Assembly: GCA_024762915.1 (NCBI GenBank)
Contig: JANTGL010000130.1
Location: forward strand, 1 to 7,313
Source of the DNA: Bacteroidales bacterium
GTDB taxonomy: Bacteria > Bacteroidota > Bacteroidia > Bacteroidales > JAADGE01
Length of the DNA stretch: 7,313 nucleotides
Direction: 5' to 3'
A model generated the notes under the pieces. The model saw nothing but the letters and a program-made list of their open reading frames with translations. It had not been told where the DNA came from and made no database searches. Within the stretch, counting starts at the first letter, position 1. Every line of letters starts with the position of its first letter. This document shows, piece after piece, positions 1 through 6,613 of the stretch. Both the position numbers and the translations under genes were made by a program.

Positions 1-1778
1 GGATCGTGGAAAGTAATTTTATTATCGTTAAAGACATCCGAATTAAGATTTAATTTTCCGTCCTTAATCAGTTGTTCAATGAATTGTGTGTGGTGAATGA
101 CTTCGTAATTTCCGCCTAAGTCGCAATATTCATTTTTTAAAGTATTGAAATCGTGCGGGTCGCAAGTGATTATTTTTTTTACTTCGTAACCGTTCATCAC
201 TTCAATATTCATTAATGCCTGCATTTGGAATAAGAATTCGTTTCCGGCACGTTTTGCATTATCGCCGGAATCTGTTTCTTCTGTTCCGAGGCATGCATAA
301 TCAACACCTGCATAATCTAATATTTTGGCAAAATTTCTTGATATTTCCATGCCGCCTTCATCATAACTTCCGGCGCTTCCCACCCAGAACAAATATTCGG
401 GTTTTTTATTTTCGGCAAATTGATCTGCCATTAAGGGCACTTTTACGGGTTTCTCTTCACCGTTTTTCTTAAGGGTAAGATTGTCTGCCCAATTAAAACG
501 ATCGGCTGCCGAATACTTCCAAGGTGCACCGTTGTTTTCGATATTGGTTGACATGGCATTTATCAATGCGGGAGCTTTCGATTCTTCCAAGAAAATGTAA
601 CGACGCATTTCTAAAATCATCGAAGGATGATCTATATCAACGGGACATTCTTGTGCACAGGCATTACACGTAGTGCAAGCCCAGAGTTCTTCATAAGTTG
701 TATGGTCGGGATATAAGGACTTGCCGTCGGAATATGCTTTCCCTTCTTTCAACAAACCCTTCATTTTTTCTTCCATCCGGCGACGATAATCCAAAACAAT
801 TTTCCGCGGAGAAAGTGCTTTGCCGGTTTGATTGGCGGGACAGACAGACGTACATCTTCCGCATTGCGTACATGCCAGCGAATCGATATAATTTTTCCAT
901 GTTCCGTCTTCTACGTCTTTCATTCCGAAACGTCCGACTTCTTCTTCCTCTTCTGGCATCGGAGCATCGGGATTCAACATTAATTTAACTTCTTTGGTAA
1001 CCGATTCCATTTCGTTCATTTTTGTATAAGGTTCCGTGCGTGAAAAATACACATTCGGAATGGACATGAAAACGTGGAAATGTTTAGAATAGGGTAAATA
1101 ATTAGCAAAGAAGAAAATAAGAATGATGTGTGACCACCACATAATCAGTTCAACAGAGTGAGCCGAACCGGCAGGAATCCAATCCGTTATTAATGAACTT
1201 AAGGGAAATACACCTTTTATTTGTGAACCTGCATGAACGATATAAGAAGCATTCATCCCGATTAAACTGACCATTAAAAATAAAATAAGCAACAGTGCAA
1301 AAGTGGCATCTTTATGGTCGCGATGGCGCATTTCTTTACCGGTAAAACGTTTGATGTGCATAAAGTTGCGTCTGATTAAAAATGCGATAATCAAAACCAG
1401 AATAATCCATGCAAAAATATCACTGCCTGCGATTAAAAAATCGTAAACGACTCCGAGGAAAGAAAAAATTCTGTCGTTTGCCGGGTTGCCGTCAAAGGGG
1501 GTTCCGATTAATCCGTCGATAAGCATTTCGCCGGAGCCGAATGTTATCAATAAAAATCCCCAAAAAACAAGGGCGTGCATATATCCTACAATGGGAAAAC
1601 GCATGATTTTGGTTTGCCCGAAAGCCACATTTAAGGTTCTTTTTATTCGTTCTCCGACATTGGAAATTGAATAGGGTTTCTTTAAAAGTTTAATAATCTT
1701 AAAAATACGAGAAAAACTCCATGCTAAAATTCCGAAAGCAATAAGTGTTGTTGCGATAAAAATAATATGTTCTGCCAT
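1..1778 (-). CDS. Membrane-bound HdrD/EMO-like Fe-S oxidoreductase (C-terminus cut off by window edge)
   Basis: Frame open from ATG at 1778 to the window edge: 592 codons visible. Residues 1-235 hold about five hydrophobic segments (roughly 4-22, 63-85, 104-135, 158-176, 206-228) with His68, 207, 217, 233 and 235. This resembles a NarI-like cytochrome b domain; which His bind heme is inferred. A glutamate-rich linker leads to two ferredoxin motifs, CTQCGRCTSVCP (Cys303/306/309/313) and CTTCNACAQECP (Cys368/371/374/378), each expected to bind a [4Fe-4S] cluster. From about residue 462 a CCG-type cysteine-rich domain begins (VGSAGSYD, GTEETDSGD, AKRAGNEFLFQ, FNTLKNEY, HHTQF), and the frame ends at TFHDP, just where the family's HDPCYLGR motif would start. 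The fold suits electron transfer between a soluble donor, such as EtfAB or a thiol couple, and menaquinone. The donor is unknown, and no etfAB is in the window. In other Bacteroidota, as I recall, the CCG part is often a separate gene, so this may be a fusion. The first CCG half lacks its usual cysteines (see findings). Confidence 0.88.
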   Translation of the reverse strand, partial: MAEHIIFIATTLIAFGILAWSFSRIFKIIKLLKKPYSISNVGERIKRTLNVAFGQTKIMRFPIVGYMHALVFWGFLLITFGSGEMLIDGLIGTPFDGNPANDRIFSFLGVVYDFLIAGSDIFAWIILVLIIAFLIRRNFMHIKRFTGKEMRHRDHKDATFALLLILFLMVSLIGMNASYIVHAGSQIKGVFPLSSLITDWIPAGSAHSVELIMWWSHIILIFFFANYLPYSKHFHVFMSIPNVYFSRTEPYTKMNEMESVTKEVKLMLNPDAPMPEEEEEVGRFGMKDVEDGTWKNYIDSLACTQCGRCTSVCPANQTGKALSPRKIVLDYRRRMEEKMKGLLKEGKAYSDGKSLYPDHTTYEELWACTTCNACAQECPVDIDHPSMILEMRRYIFLEESKAPALINAMSTNIENNGAPWKYSAADRFNWADNLTLKKNGEEKPVKVPLMADQFAENKKPEYLFWVGSAGSYDEGGMEISRNFAKILDYAGVDYACLGTEETDSGDNAKRAGNEFLFQMQALMNIEVMNGYEVKKIITCDPHDFNTLKNEYCDLGGNYEVIHHTQFIEQLIKDGKLNLNSDVFNDNKITFHD

Positions 1779-1877
1779 TTTGATTTATATTTAGATGTTT
1801 GTTTAATTGCTTAATTGTTTATTGTTTATCTGTTTTTTGATACTCATATTTCTTTGTTGACTGTTTTGAATTCTTTT

Positions 1878-1885
1878 CAAAAATA
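1878..1885 (-). promoter_or_regulatory. Candidate Bacteroidota -7 promoter element for the Fe-S oxidoreductase
   Basis: On the minus strand these bases read TATTTTTG, an exact match to the Bacteroidota housekeeping sigma -7 consensus TAnnTTTG. The expected -33 TTTG is not present at 19-21 bp spacing; that position is occupied by the palindrome at 1893-1906. A start just downstream would give a 5' leader of roughly 90 nt before the ATG at 1778. In DNA this A/T-rich such a match could arise by chance, so this is a candidate only. Confidence 0.3.
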
Positions 1886-1892
1886 ATAAATA

Positions 1893-1906
1893 TTATGCTT
1901 GCATAA
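1893..1906. repeat. Palindrome, possible operator in the divergent promoter region
   Basis: The sequence TTATGCTTGCATAA is a perfect inverted repeat with 6-bp arms and a 2-bp centre. It stands out because it contains two G/C pairs per half-site in otherwise almost pure A/T DNA. It lies about 8 bp upstream of the minus-strand -7 candidate, roughly where a regulator could cover the -33 region. No regulator gene is in the window, so operator function is inference. Confidence 0.3.
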
Positions 1907-1986
1907 GAATATATTATGTAATTTAGAATTATTTTAAATAATTTTCGATAAAAAAATCACCTGTTCATTATAAATATGCGATTTTA

Positions 1987-1994
1987 TATTTTTG
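1987..1994 (+). promoter_or_regulatory. Candidate Bacteroidota -7 promoter element for the thioredoxin-fold gene
   Basis: TATTTTTG matches TAnnTTTG exactly. Transcription starting just downstream would give a 5' leader of about 60 nt before the ATG at 2064. No convincing -33 TTTG is found 19-21 bp upstream (the bases there read TGTTCA). A one-mismatch alternative, TATAATTG, lies at 2026-2033, closer to the gene. Confidence 0.3.
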
Positions 1995-2063
1995 TCAAAG
2001 ATGTTTTTAAAATTATAAAATTTCGTATAATTGCAGAGTGTTTATTAACATAAATTTAGAAAA

Positions 2064-2561
2064 ATGATTGATTTAAAAAGAATGCAGGTATTAATAACCG
2101 TAATGTTAATATTCACATTATCAGCATATTCTCAAAGAGAAAAGTTGTATAATGTCGATGTCGACGGCTTGCAACAATTTAAAGATGCTCAGGAACAAGC
2201 AAAAAATGAAGGCAAACACTTAATGATTCAAATAGGCGGAAATTGGTGTTCGTGGTGTTATAAATTTCACGATTTTTATACCAAGGATACGCAACTTGAT
2301 TCAATGATAAAGGCCGATTATGTCGTGATAAGAGTGAATTATGATAAGTCGATGAATAATGAACAATTATTTGCACAACTCAATTATCCGCAACGTTTCG
2401 GTTTTCCGGTTATCGTAATTTGTGATGCCGAAGGGAATCGTTTACATACACAAAATTCGTGGTATTTGGAAGACGGAAAAGGCAGTTATGATAAAAAAAA
2501 GTTTCTTGCTTTTTTAAAAAATTGGACGGTAAAAGCGGTGAGTCCGGAGAGTTATGAGTAG
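2064..2561 (+). CDS. Exported thioredoxin-fold protein (Thioredoxin_7/DUF255-like, WCSWC active site)
   Basis: A 165-residue protein. Residues 1-23 form a Sec signal peptide: Lys5/Arg6, a hydrophobic core MQVLITVMLIFTLS, and likely cleavage near AYS-Q, so it should act in the periplasm. The mature part is a single thioredoxin fold: strand KHLMIQIGG, active site W61-C62-S63-W64-C65, helix KFHDFYT, strand YVVIRVNYD, then FGFPV with the expected cis-proline Pro115, and strand VIVICDAEGN. The CxxC dipeptide Ser-Trp is like the CHWC of the Thioredoxin_7/DUF255 group rather than the CGPC of classical thioredoxin. A disulfide reductase or isomerase role is therefore likely, but the substrate is unknown. 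The ATG at 2064 supplies the basic n-region; a start at Met7 (2082) would leave none. The upstream bases are A-rich with no Shine-Dalgarno. The gene ends with three in-frame stops (TAG TAG TAA, 2559-2567) and runs straight into the heptamer array. Confidence 0.88.
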   Translation: MIDLKRMQVLITVMLIFTLSAYSQREKLYNVDVDGLQQFKDAQEQAKNEGKHLMIQIGGNWCSWCYKFHDFYTKDTQLDSMIKADYVVIRVNYDKSMNNEQLFAQLNYPQRFGFPVIVICDAEGNRLHTQNSWYLEDGKGSYDKKKFLAFLKNWTVKAVSPESYE

Positions 2562-2569
2562 TAGTAAGT

Positions 2570-2688
2570 TTAGGGATTAGGGACTAGATGTTAGTGGTTA
2601 GAAATTAGGAGTTAGGAGTTAGGAGTTAGGGACTAGGAGTGAGAAATTAGGATCTAGGAGTTAGAAGTCGGGAATTGGCGGATAGAAA
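2570..2688 (+). repeat. Degenerate tandem array of 7-bp repeats (consensus TTAGGAG)
   Basis: Seventeen consecutive 7-bp units in unbroken phase. The first 14 (2570-2667) all carry AG at unit positions 3-4, and 13 of them carry TAG at positions 2-4. Units read TTAGGGA twice, CTAGATG, TTAGTGG, TTAGAAA, TTAGGAG three times (perfect core 2605-2625), TTAGGGA, CTAGGAG, TGAGAAA, TTAGGAT, CTAGGAG and TTAGAAG. Three weaker units follow (TCGGGAA, TTGGCGG, ATAGAAA), and the pattern fades in shifted phase towards 2706. The plus strand is rich in G and nearly free of C. Because 7 is not a multiple of 3, the TAG words fall in all three plus-strand frames, so the array is non-coding. It fills the gap between two convergent genes. 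Confidence 0.85.
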
Positions 2689-2738
2689 TAGGGTCGTAGT
2701 CGTTAGTTTTGAAATATTAGTTTAAGAGTATTAATGTT

Positions 2739-3386
2739 TTATTTTTTTATTGCTTGAACCATATGCCTTTTTCCTTTTGGCCCCGGAAGACGTTTTACAA
2801 TGAAGCCTGCAGCTCTTAATGCTTGCTTTACGGTTCCTTTGGAGGAATATGTTACGAGTATCCCGTTATGATAAGTTGCGTGATACAATTTTTGAAAAAT
2901 TTCTTCTGTCCATAATTGGGGCTGCTTGTCGGGAGCAAAAGCATCAAAATAGATTAAATCAAAAGTTTGTTCAGGGATGTATGTTTTTAAATCGGTTTTG
3001 ATTTTTTTTAACGTAAAATTTTCTGAAATTTTAACATCTTTATCCCAAGGAGCATGATGAATTTGTTTTGTTAATTCCGGCTCAATGAAGTTGTTATTAA
3101 GTAAATCTTCAATAATGTCTGCTGAAAGCGGATATTTTTCAATGGTTTCGTAATAAATTTTTTTATTCAATTTTACATTCATAATAACTGTTAAAACAGC
3201 ATTTAAACCGGTTCCGAAACCGACTTCAAGAATATTGATTTGATTTTTTTGTACTTGTTTTAATCCGGCATTAATAAAAACATGCATTGATTCTTGCAAA
3301 GCACCTTTAACGGAATGATAATGTTCATCAAGTTCGGGAACATAGAGGGTGGGAGAGTTGTCAGCAGTTATCGTTTTTTTAAGCAT
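2739..3386 (-). CDS. mnmD: tRNA 5-(aminomethyl)-2-thiouridine34 methyltransferase MnmD
   Basis: A 215-residue, SAM-dependent, Rossmann-fold methyltransferase of the DUF752/Methyltransf_30 family. In this family the enzyme converts nm5(s2)U34 to mnm5(s2)U34 in the wobble position of certain tRNAs. Numbered from the ATG, visible motifs are the SAM-binding loop ILEVGFGTGLNA (52-63), the family signature DAFAPDKQPQLW (148-159), SSKGTVKQALRAAGF (181-195) and the C-terminal PGPKGKRHM (201-209). It is the stand-alone form, without the FAD oxidoreductase domain fused in E. coli MnmC; separate MnmD proteins are known in several bacterial groups. The frame extends four codons upstream to a GTG at 3398, but the ATG at 3386 (MLKKTITAD) fits Bacteroidota start usage better. 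It is the last gene of the minus-strand block, 48 nt after the GWxTD gene, and faces the heptamer array. Confidence 0.93.
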   Translation of the reverse strand: MLKKTITADNSPTLYVPELDEHYHSVKGALQESMHVFINAGLKQVQKNQINILEVGFGTGLNAVLTVIMNVKLNKKIYYETIEKYPLSADIIEDLLNNNFIEPELTKQIHHAPWDKDVKISENFTLKKIKTDLKTYIPEQTFDLIYFDAFAPDKQPQLWTEEIFQKLYHATYHNGILVTYSSKGTVKQALRAAGFIVKRLPGPKGKRHMVQAIKK

Positions 3387-3399
3387 TTTTTCAGACACG

Positions 3400-3427
3400 G
3401 AAATATAAATTGCGAAAATATTTCAAA
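3400..3427 (-). promoter_or_regulatory. Weak candidate promoter for mnmD
   Basis: On the minus strand the 48-nt gap before mnmD contains TTTG (3424-3427) followed by a 16-bp spacer and TATATTTC (3400-3407), one mismatch from TAnnTTTG. The spacing is shorter than usual for Bacteroidota promoters. It could give mnmD its own transcription in addition to read-through from the upstream gene. The call is tentative. Confidence 0.18.
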
Positions 3428-3434
3428 TCTTATT

Positions 3435-4697
3435 TTAATAATGATAAACCGTTCCGCTGCGCCACGATTTTACGGCACGGTTCCATGAAGTAATATATTT
3501 TGCATCACGTAACAGAATAAAATCGTTTTTTGAAATGGCTTGTTCGGGAATAACAAAAATAAATTCTAATTTCCGATCTTCTTTTGTATTAATATAAACC
3601 CATTTTTCGGCATCATCAAAGTTTTTTATATCGTCCGGCGGACCGTAAACCATGTATATCATACCTCTGTCAGTTTTCCATCCTTCTTTGTAAGAAGTGA
3701 AATAATAATTTGCGTAAGTTGCTCTGTTGTACCATATTTTAAGAATTTCACGTGCCCGTTCTTTATTTTTAACAGCTTGTAACCAGAAATTATCAATACT
3801 TAATTTTTTATTATCCGATTGCATCATTCTGCTGTATTCTTCATCAGAAGTTAAATATTTTGTTGCTTCGACCAGTTCTGAAGATTTTGTCAGCAAGGGG
3901 TATGTGTTACTGAAATTTACTTTAAGCAGGCCTTTATGTTTAAAGGTATCTGCTTTAATAAGATAAATGCCTCTTTTGTTGACCTTAAACGGAATTTTAC
4001 CGAGTACGGCATTTTCATTCCAACTTGTGTCAGCTTTCAGTTGAAGCGAATTTTGTTCTTGTGTTTCAGAAGGTTTTTCTGCTATCGAGAAATTATTTTT
4101 AAAATGTTTTATTTGTATTTTATTAATCAAAGTGTTTTTGTGCATGATTATCAATGAATCACTTAAACGAAAATATTGAATAAAAACGGGTTTTCTGTTT
4201 TTTGCTTTCAAACTGAAATAATATTGCTCATTATCGTCGTCGGAATTATTAACTCTGATGAAAGAATGGCTTTTTTTATTTGCATACTTGTCAACTATAT
4301 TAATTTCAATAATGTAATGCTCCCGTTTGATGTTTTTTATTTTAAAAAAACTGATAATACTCGTTTGGTTTTCTGTTTTTTTAATTTTTAAAGTTGTTTG
4401 GGCACTGTCTAAAACGGTATTATTTTTTACGGAAGGTTTTATGACATATCTTATTTTTATGACAGATTGATTTATGCGGTCTTCATTTGCACTGCTAAAA
4501 AGCAATTCATTAGTAAATAATTTCAGATAAAGCTTTGAATAAGAATCCGAAACGTGAAAAAGTTTAAATTGCGGGTGTAAAACAAAGCTTGCCGGATTGT
4601 ATTCGGATGCACTTGTTTTTGTTCTTTGCGGTCTTTGAGTCAGACAAGATGTCATTAAAAATATAATCGATAATATGACGAGGTGTTTTTTTTTCAT
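3435..4697 (-). CDS. GWxTD-domain lipoprotein, function unknown
   Basis: A 420-residue predicted lipoprotein. MKKKHLVILSIIFLMTSC ends in a lipobox-like MTSC, so Cys18 should be acylated and the protein held in the envelope. Residues 35-265 are low-complexity, Lys/Asn/Ser-rich and predicted beta-rich, with no motif I recognise. The conserved part is C-terminal: helical FWLQAVKNKERAREILKIWYNR (304-325), YFTSYKEG, then the diagnostic GWKTDRGMIYMVYGPPD (339-355) and EKWVY (364-368). This is the GWxTD domain, found mainly in Bacteroidota and Acidobacteria and without an established biochemical function. A typical GWxTD protein has this order of an N-terminal beta region followed by the C-terminal signature. 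It lies 32 nt downstream of the yicC-family gene and 48 nt upstream of mnmD, so it is probably co-transcribed. Codons 2-4 form a run of nine A residues just after the start (see findings). Confidence 0.88.
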   Translation of the reverse strand: MKKKHLVILSIIFLMTSCLTQRPQRTKTSASEYNPASFVLHPQFKLFHVSDSYSKLYLKLFTNELLFSSANEDRINQSVIKIRYVIKPSVKNNTVLDSAQTTLKIKKTENQTSIISFFKIKNIKREHYIIEINIVDKYANKKSHSFIRVNNSDDDNEQYYFSLKAKNRKPVFIQYFRLSDSLIIMHKNTLINKIQIKHFKNNFSIAEKPSETQEQNSLQLKADTSWNENAVLGKIPFKVNKRGIYLIKADTFKHKGLLKVNFSNTYPLLTKSSELVEATKYLTSDEEYSRMMQSDNKKLSIDNFWLQAVKNKERAREILKIWYNRATYANYYFTSYKEGWKTDRGMIYMVYGPPDDIKNFDDAEKWVYINTKEDRKLEFIFVIPEQAISKNDFILLRDAKYITSWNRAVKSWRSGTVYHY

Positions 4698-4729
4698 TTT
4701 AAAGAATACTGTTTTGATTAAGAAGTTTG

Positions 4730-5605
4730 TTACAGAATATTTAAACTTTGTTCTTTTACTTTCCCGAGATAATCTTTCATATTGACGACAATTTTTTGAA
4801 TTTCGGCATGATTTGCTTTTGAGCCCAATGTATTTATTTCTCTGCCGATTTCTTGTGCAATAAATCCTAATTTATTACCGACAACTTCATTTTGTTGCAT
4901 GGTTTCAATAAAAAAAGTACAATGATTTTTTAAGCGAATTTTTTCTTCGTTAATATCAAATTTATCTAAAAAATATATGATTTCTTGTTCAAAACGGTCC
5001 CCGTTTTGATTTCCGTTATCAATATATTCTTTAAGTTTTAATTTTAGTCGTTCTTTGACGGTTTCGATTCGTTCGCTTTCGTATTTCTCAACTTCGGGAA
5101 TTAATTGTTCAATTTTTTGAATGTTTTCGGAAATATCGCTTTCAGCTGAAGCTCCTTCCTGTAATCTGAATTTTTGAATCTCCTTTATGGTTTCTTTAAT
5201 CAATTGTTTGATTTGTTTCCATTCTTCAGGGTTTTCTTCGTAATCTTCAGTCTCTATAATATCGGGTAATCTTAAAACGGCTTGTAAAAGATGTTCGTTT
5301 TCGGGTTTTAAATTATGTTTTCGGGCAATTGTTTCCAGCTCTTTATAATAGAGAGAAATTTTCCCGTTATTCAAATTCAATGAATTATTTTCGTGGTTGT
5401 CAATAGTCAAAGTAAAACTGATTTTTCCGCCTTTTAATTCTTCGGATAATAAATTTCTGATTTCTAAATCTTTGCTGTTATATGATTCCGGAATTCTTAC
5501 TTGAAGATTTATATTCTTGCTGTTCAGCGACTTAATCTCAACGCTTATTTTTTTATTATTAAAAGTAATCGATTTTTTACCGTAACCGGTCATTGATTTT
5601 ATCAT
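4730..5605 (-). CDS. YicC/YloC-family endoribonuclease
   Basis: A 291-residue cytoplasmic protein of the family's usual length. The N-terminal YicC-like domain opens with the hallmark MIKSMTGYG (1-9), followed by SVEIKSLNSKNINLQVRIP (21-39), which matches the family's conserved Ser-Leu-Asn-x-Lys strand. The middle (125-195) is charged, probably helical or coiled-coil. The C-terminal DUF1732 domain shows DRFEQEIIYFLDKFDINEE (203-221), the signature EIGREINTLGSKAN (252-265) and a final VVNMKDYLGKVKEQSLNI helix. E. coli YicC and B. subtilis YloC act in RNA cleavage and turnover, and this enzyme should do the same. Where many relatives have Arg-Glu-Gly near the middle, this one reads RLQEGASAESDI (147-158), so the Arg is a Gln. 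Elsewhere the gene is often followed by gmk; here the next gene is the GWxTD lipoprotein. It starts 12 nt after the upstream stop, which indicates an operon. Confidence 0.93.
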   Translation of the reverse strand: MIKSMTGYGKKSITFNNKKISVEIKSLNSKNINLQVRIPESYNSKDLEIRNLLSEELKGGKISFTLTIDNHENNSLNLNNGKISLYYKELETIARKHNLKPENEHLLQAVLRLPDIIETEDYEENPEEWKQIKQLIKETIKEIQKFRLQEGASAESDISENIQKIEQLIPEVEKYESERIETVKERLKLKLKEYIDNGNQNGDRFEQEIIYFLDKFDINEEKIRLKNHCTFFIETMQQNEVVGNKLGFIAQEIGREINTLGSKANHAEIQKIVVNMKDYLGKVKEQSLNIL

Positions 5606-5617
5606 AATTAAGGAATT

Positions 5618-6595
5618 TTAATTTACAAAGTAATAAATATCTTTTAAGATTAAATCAAAATCAACATATTTAACGATAACAACATCATTATCATTAATCA
5701 GAGCATGTAATTTATTCAAATCATATTTGCCTGATTCCGAGTTGCTTTTAATTTTAAATAATTTTATGTTTTTTGAATGTTGATTTGTATCGATAACCTT
5801 TATCTCGGCAAAAGGTATTGTATTCATCAACTTGGTTCGGAGTTTATTGGTTTCAGTCGTTTCGGATGCAAATTTTACATTCATAAAATAGCTCAAGTAA
5901 CTTCCTACTTTGTTAAGATTCAGATTTTGGATGGCTATATTGTTTGATAAATGATAAAGATGTGCAGTATCTTTCTGAATTTCAAGTTTAAAAGATTTTG
6001 ACGATTTTTCGGGATAACTTAAAGATATTTCTTTTATTTCGTTCGGTCGGTATGAAAAAATTTCAGGTTTCAGCCAATATACAGGATTCATGTTGTAAAG
6101 ATAATTCAAATCATTATCAAGTCCGGGAATGTTAACAATAAAAATTGATTTTTCTTTCGGATTATACAAATAGGTCCCTTCGAGTTGTTTTTGAAAACTC
6201 CCCACCATTATTTTTTTAATCAGTTGATTATCTGAATTAAATATTTCAACTTTCTTGCCGTTGATTAAAATATCTTTTATTAATGAATCTCTTTTTGAGT
6301 GTAATACCGGTTTGCTTATTCTTAACTCTGTCAATATTTGATATAATTTTTTCAGTGCTTTTTTATTTCCGGGATATTTATTATCAACAGTCCAATTATG
6401 CAATTTTTTATTTCGAGTTAAAATAACTTTTTCGGAATCTTGCGAAATAATAATTTTTGCAATGTCGGCAGTATCTTTTACGATAAACAAATCGGACGTT
6501 TCGATTTTATTGTCAGATTTAAAAAAATAATATAAACCGCCGGAAACAATCAAAAGGGAAAAAAATGAGATTATTATTTTTTGTTTTTTATTCAT
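5618..6595 (-). CDS. DUF4340-type membrane-anchored protein, function unknown
   Basis: A 325-residue protein with a short basic N-terminus (MNKKQK) and one hydrophobic segment (7-25). This is a signal anchor without a lipobox, so the bulk should face the periplasm. The layout fits the DUF4340 family of Bacteroidota: a first beta segment on how a charged side chain meets solvent (IAKIIISQDSEKVILTRNKKLHNWTVDNKY, about 45-74, here given only by its key words IIIS, W68, Y74), a helix with ALKKLYQILTELRISKPV (80-97), GTYLY (140-144), IFIVNIPG (151-158), YWLKPEIFSY (173-182) and EIKEISLSYP (186-195), ending in a KYVDFDLILKDIYYFV tail. No catalytic motif is visible. Relatives are sometimes found near gliding or ABC-transport genes, but none is here. 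The 40-nt gap before it holds a small inverted repeat, and yicC follows after 12 nt. Family call is from pattern memory. Confidence 0.72.
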   Translation of the reverse strand: MNKKQKIIISFFSLLIVSGGLYYFFKSDNKIETSDLFIVKDTADIAKIIISQDSEKVILTRNKKLHNWTVDNKYPGNKKALKKLYQILTELRISKPVLHSKRDSLIKDILINGKKVEIFNSDNQLIKKIMVGSFQKQLEGTYLYNPKEKSIFIVNIPGLDNDLNYLYNMNPVYWLKPEIFSYRPNEIKEISLSYPEKSSKSFKLEIQKDTAHLYHLSNNIAIQNLNLNKVGSYLSYFMNVKFASETTETNKLRTKLMNTIPFAEIKVIDTNQHSKNIKLFKIKSNSESGKYDLNKLHALINDNDVVIVKYVDFDLILKDIYYFVN

Positions 6596-6613
6596 TGTAT
6601 TTTATTGATTAAT

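Larger units (their letters stand above)
1779..2063. other. Divergent intergenic region (no gene)
   Basis: This 285-bp, very A/T-rich region separates the starts of the Fe-S oxidoreductase (minus) and the thioredoxin-fold protein (plus). I see no ORF or RNA gene in it. It holds one exact TAnnTTTG element pointing each way, a 14-bp palindrome between them, and a low-complexity run of TTTAATTG/TTTATTG-like words near 1799-1830. It probably carries the promoters of both genes. Confidence 0.7.

Noticed and set aside
215..472. Plus-strand open frame of 85 codons
   Set aside because: It lies antisense within the Fe-S oxidoreductase, is Arg/His/Phe-rich as expected of an antisense shadow, and shows no domain.
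691..988. Overlapping open frames on both strands (691-900 minus, 698-988 plus)
   Set aside because: Both overlap the ferredoxin-motif region of the Fe-S oxidoreductase in other frames. The conserved CxxCxxC motifs show which frame is real.
2179..2376. Minus-strand open frame inside the thioredoxin-fold gene
   Set aside because: It is antisense to the WCSWC region, and the plus-strand frame has a signal peptide and a full fold.
2570..2688. CRISPR array
   Set aside because: The unit is 7 bp and directly tandem, without spacers or Cas genes.
2570..2688. Telomere-like repeat or replicon end
   Set aside because: The unit resembles TTAGGG-type telomere repeats, but it is short, degenerate and internal between two ordinary genes, so the likeness is coincidental.
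2700..2738. Rho-independent terminator between the convergent genes
   Set aside because: AATATTAG and AGTATTAAT suggest a stem at first sight, but they do not pair as inverted repeats, and no G/C stem with a T-run is present.
3387..3398. GTG start for mnmD, adding four residues
   Set aside because: The ATG at 3386 is the better start in this phylum and gives the usual N-terminus. GTG use cannot be fully excluded.
3936..4391. Plus-strand open frames of 71-73 codons inside the GWxTD gene
   Set aside because: They are Phe/Ile-rich translations of the antisense strand of a Lys/Asn-rich gene, with no domain or plausible start context.
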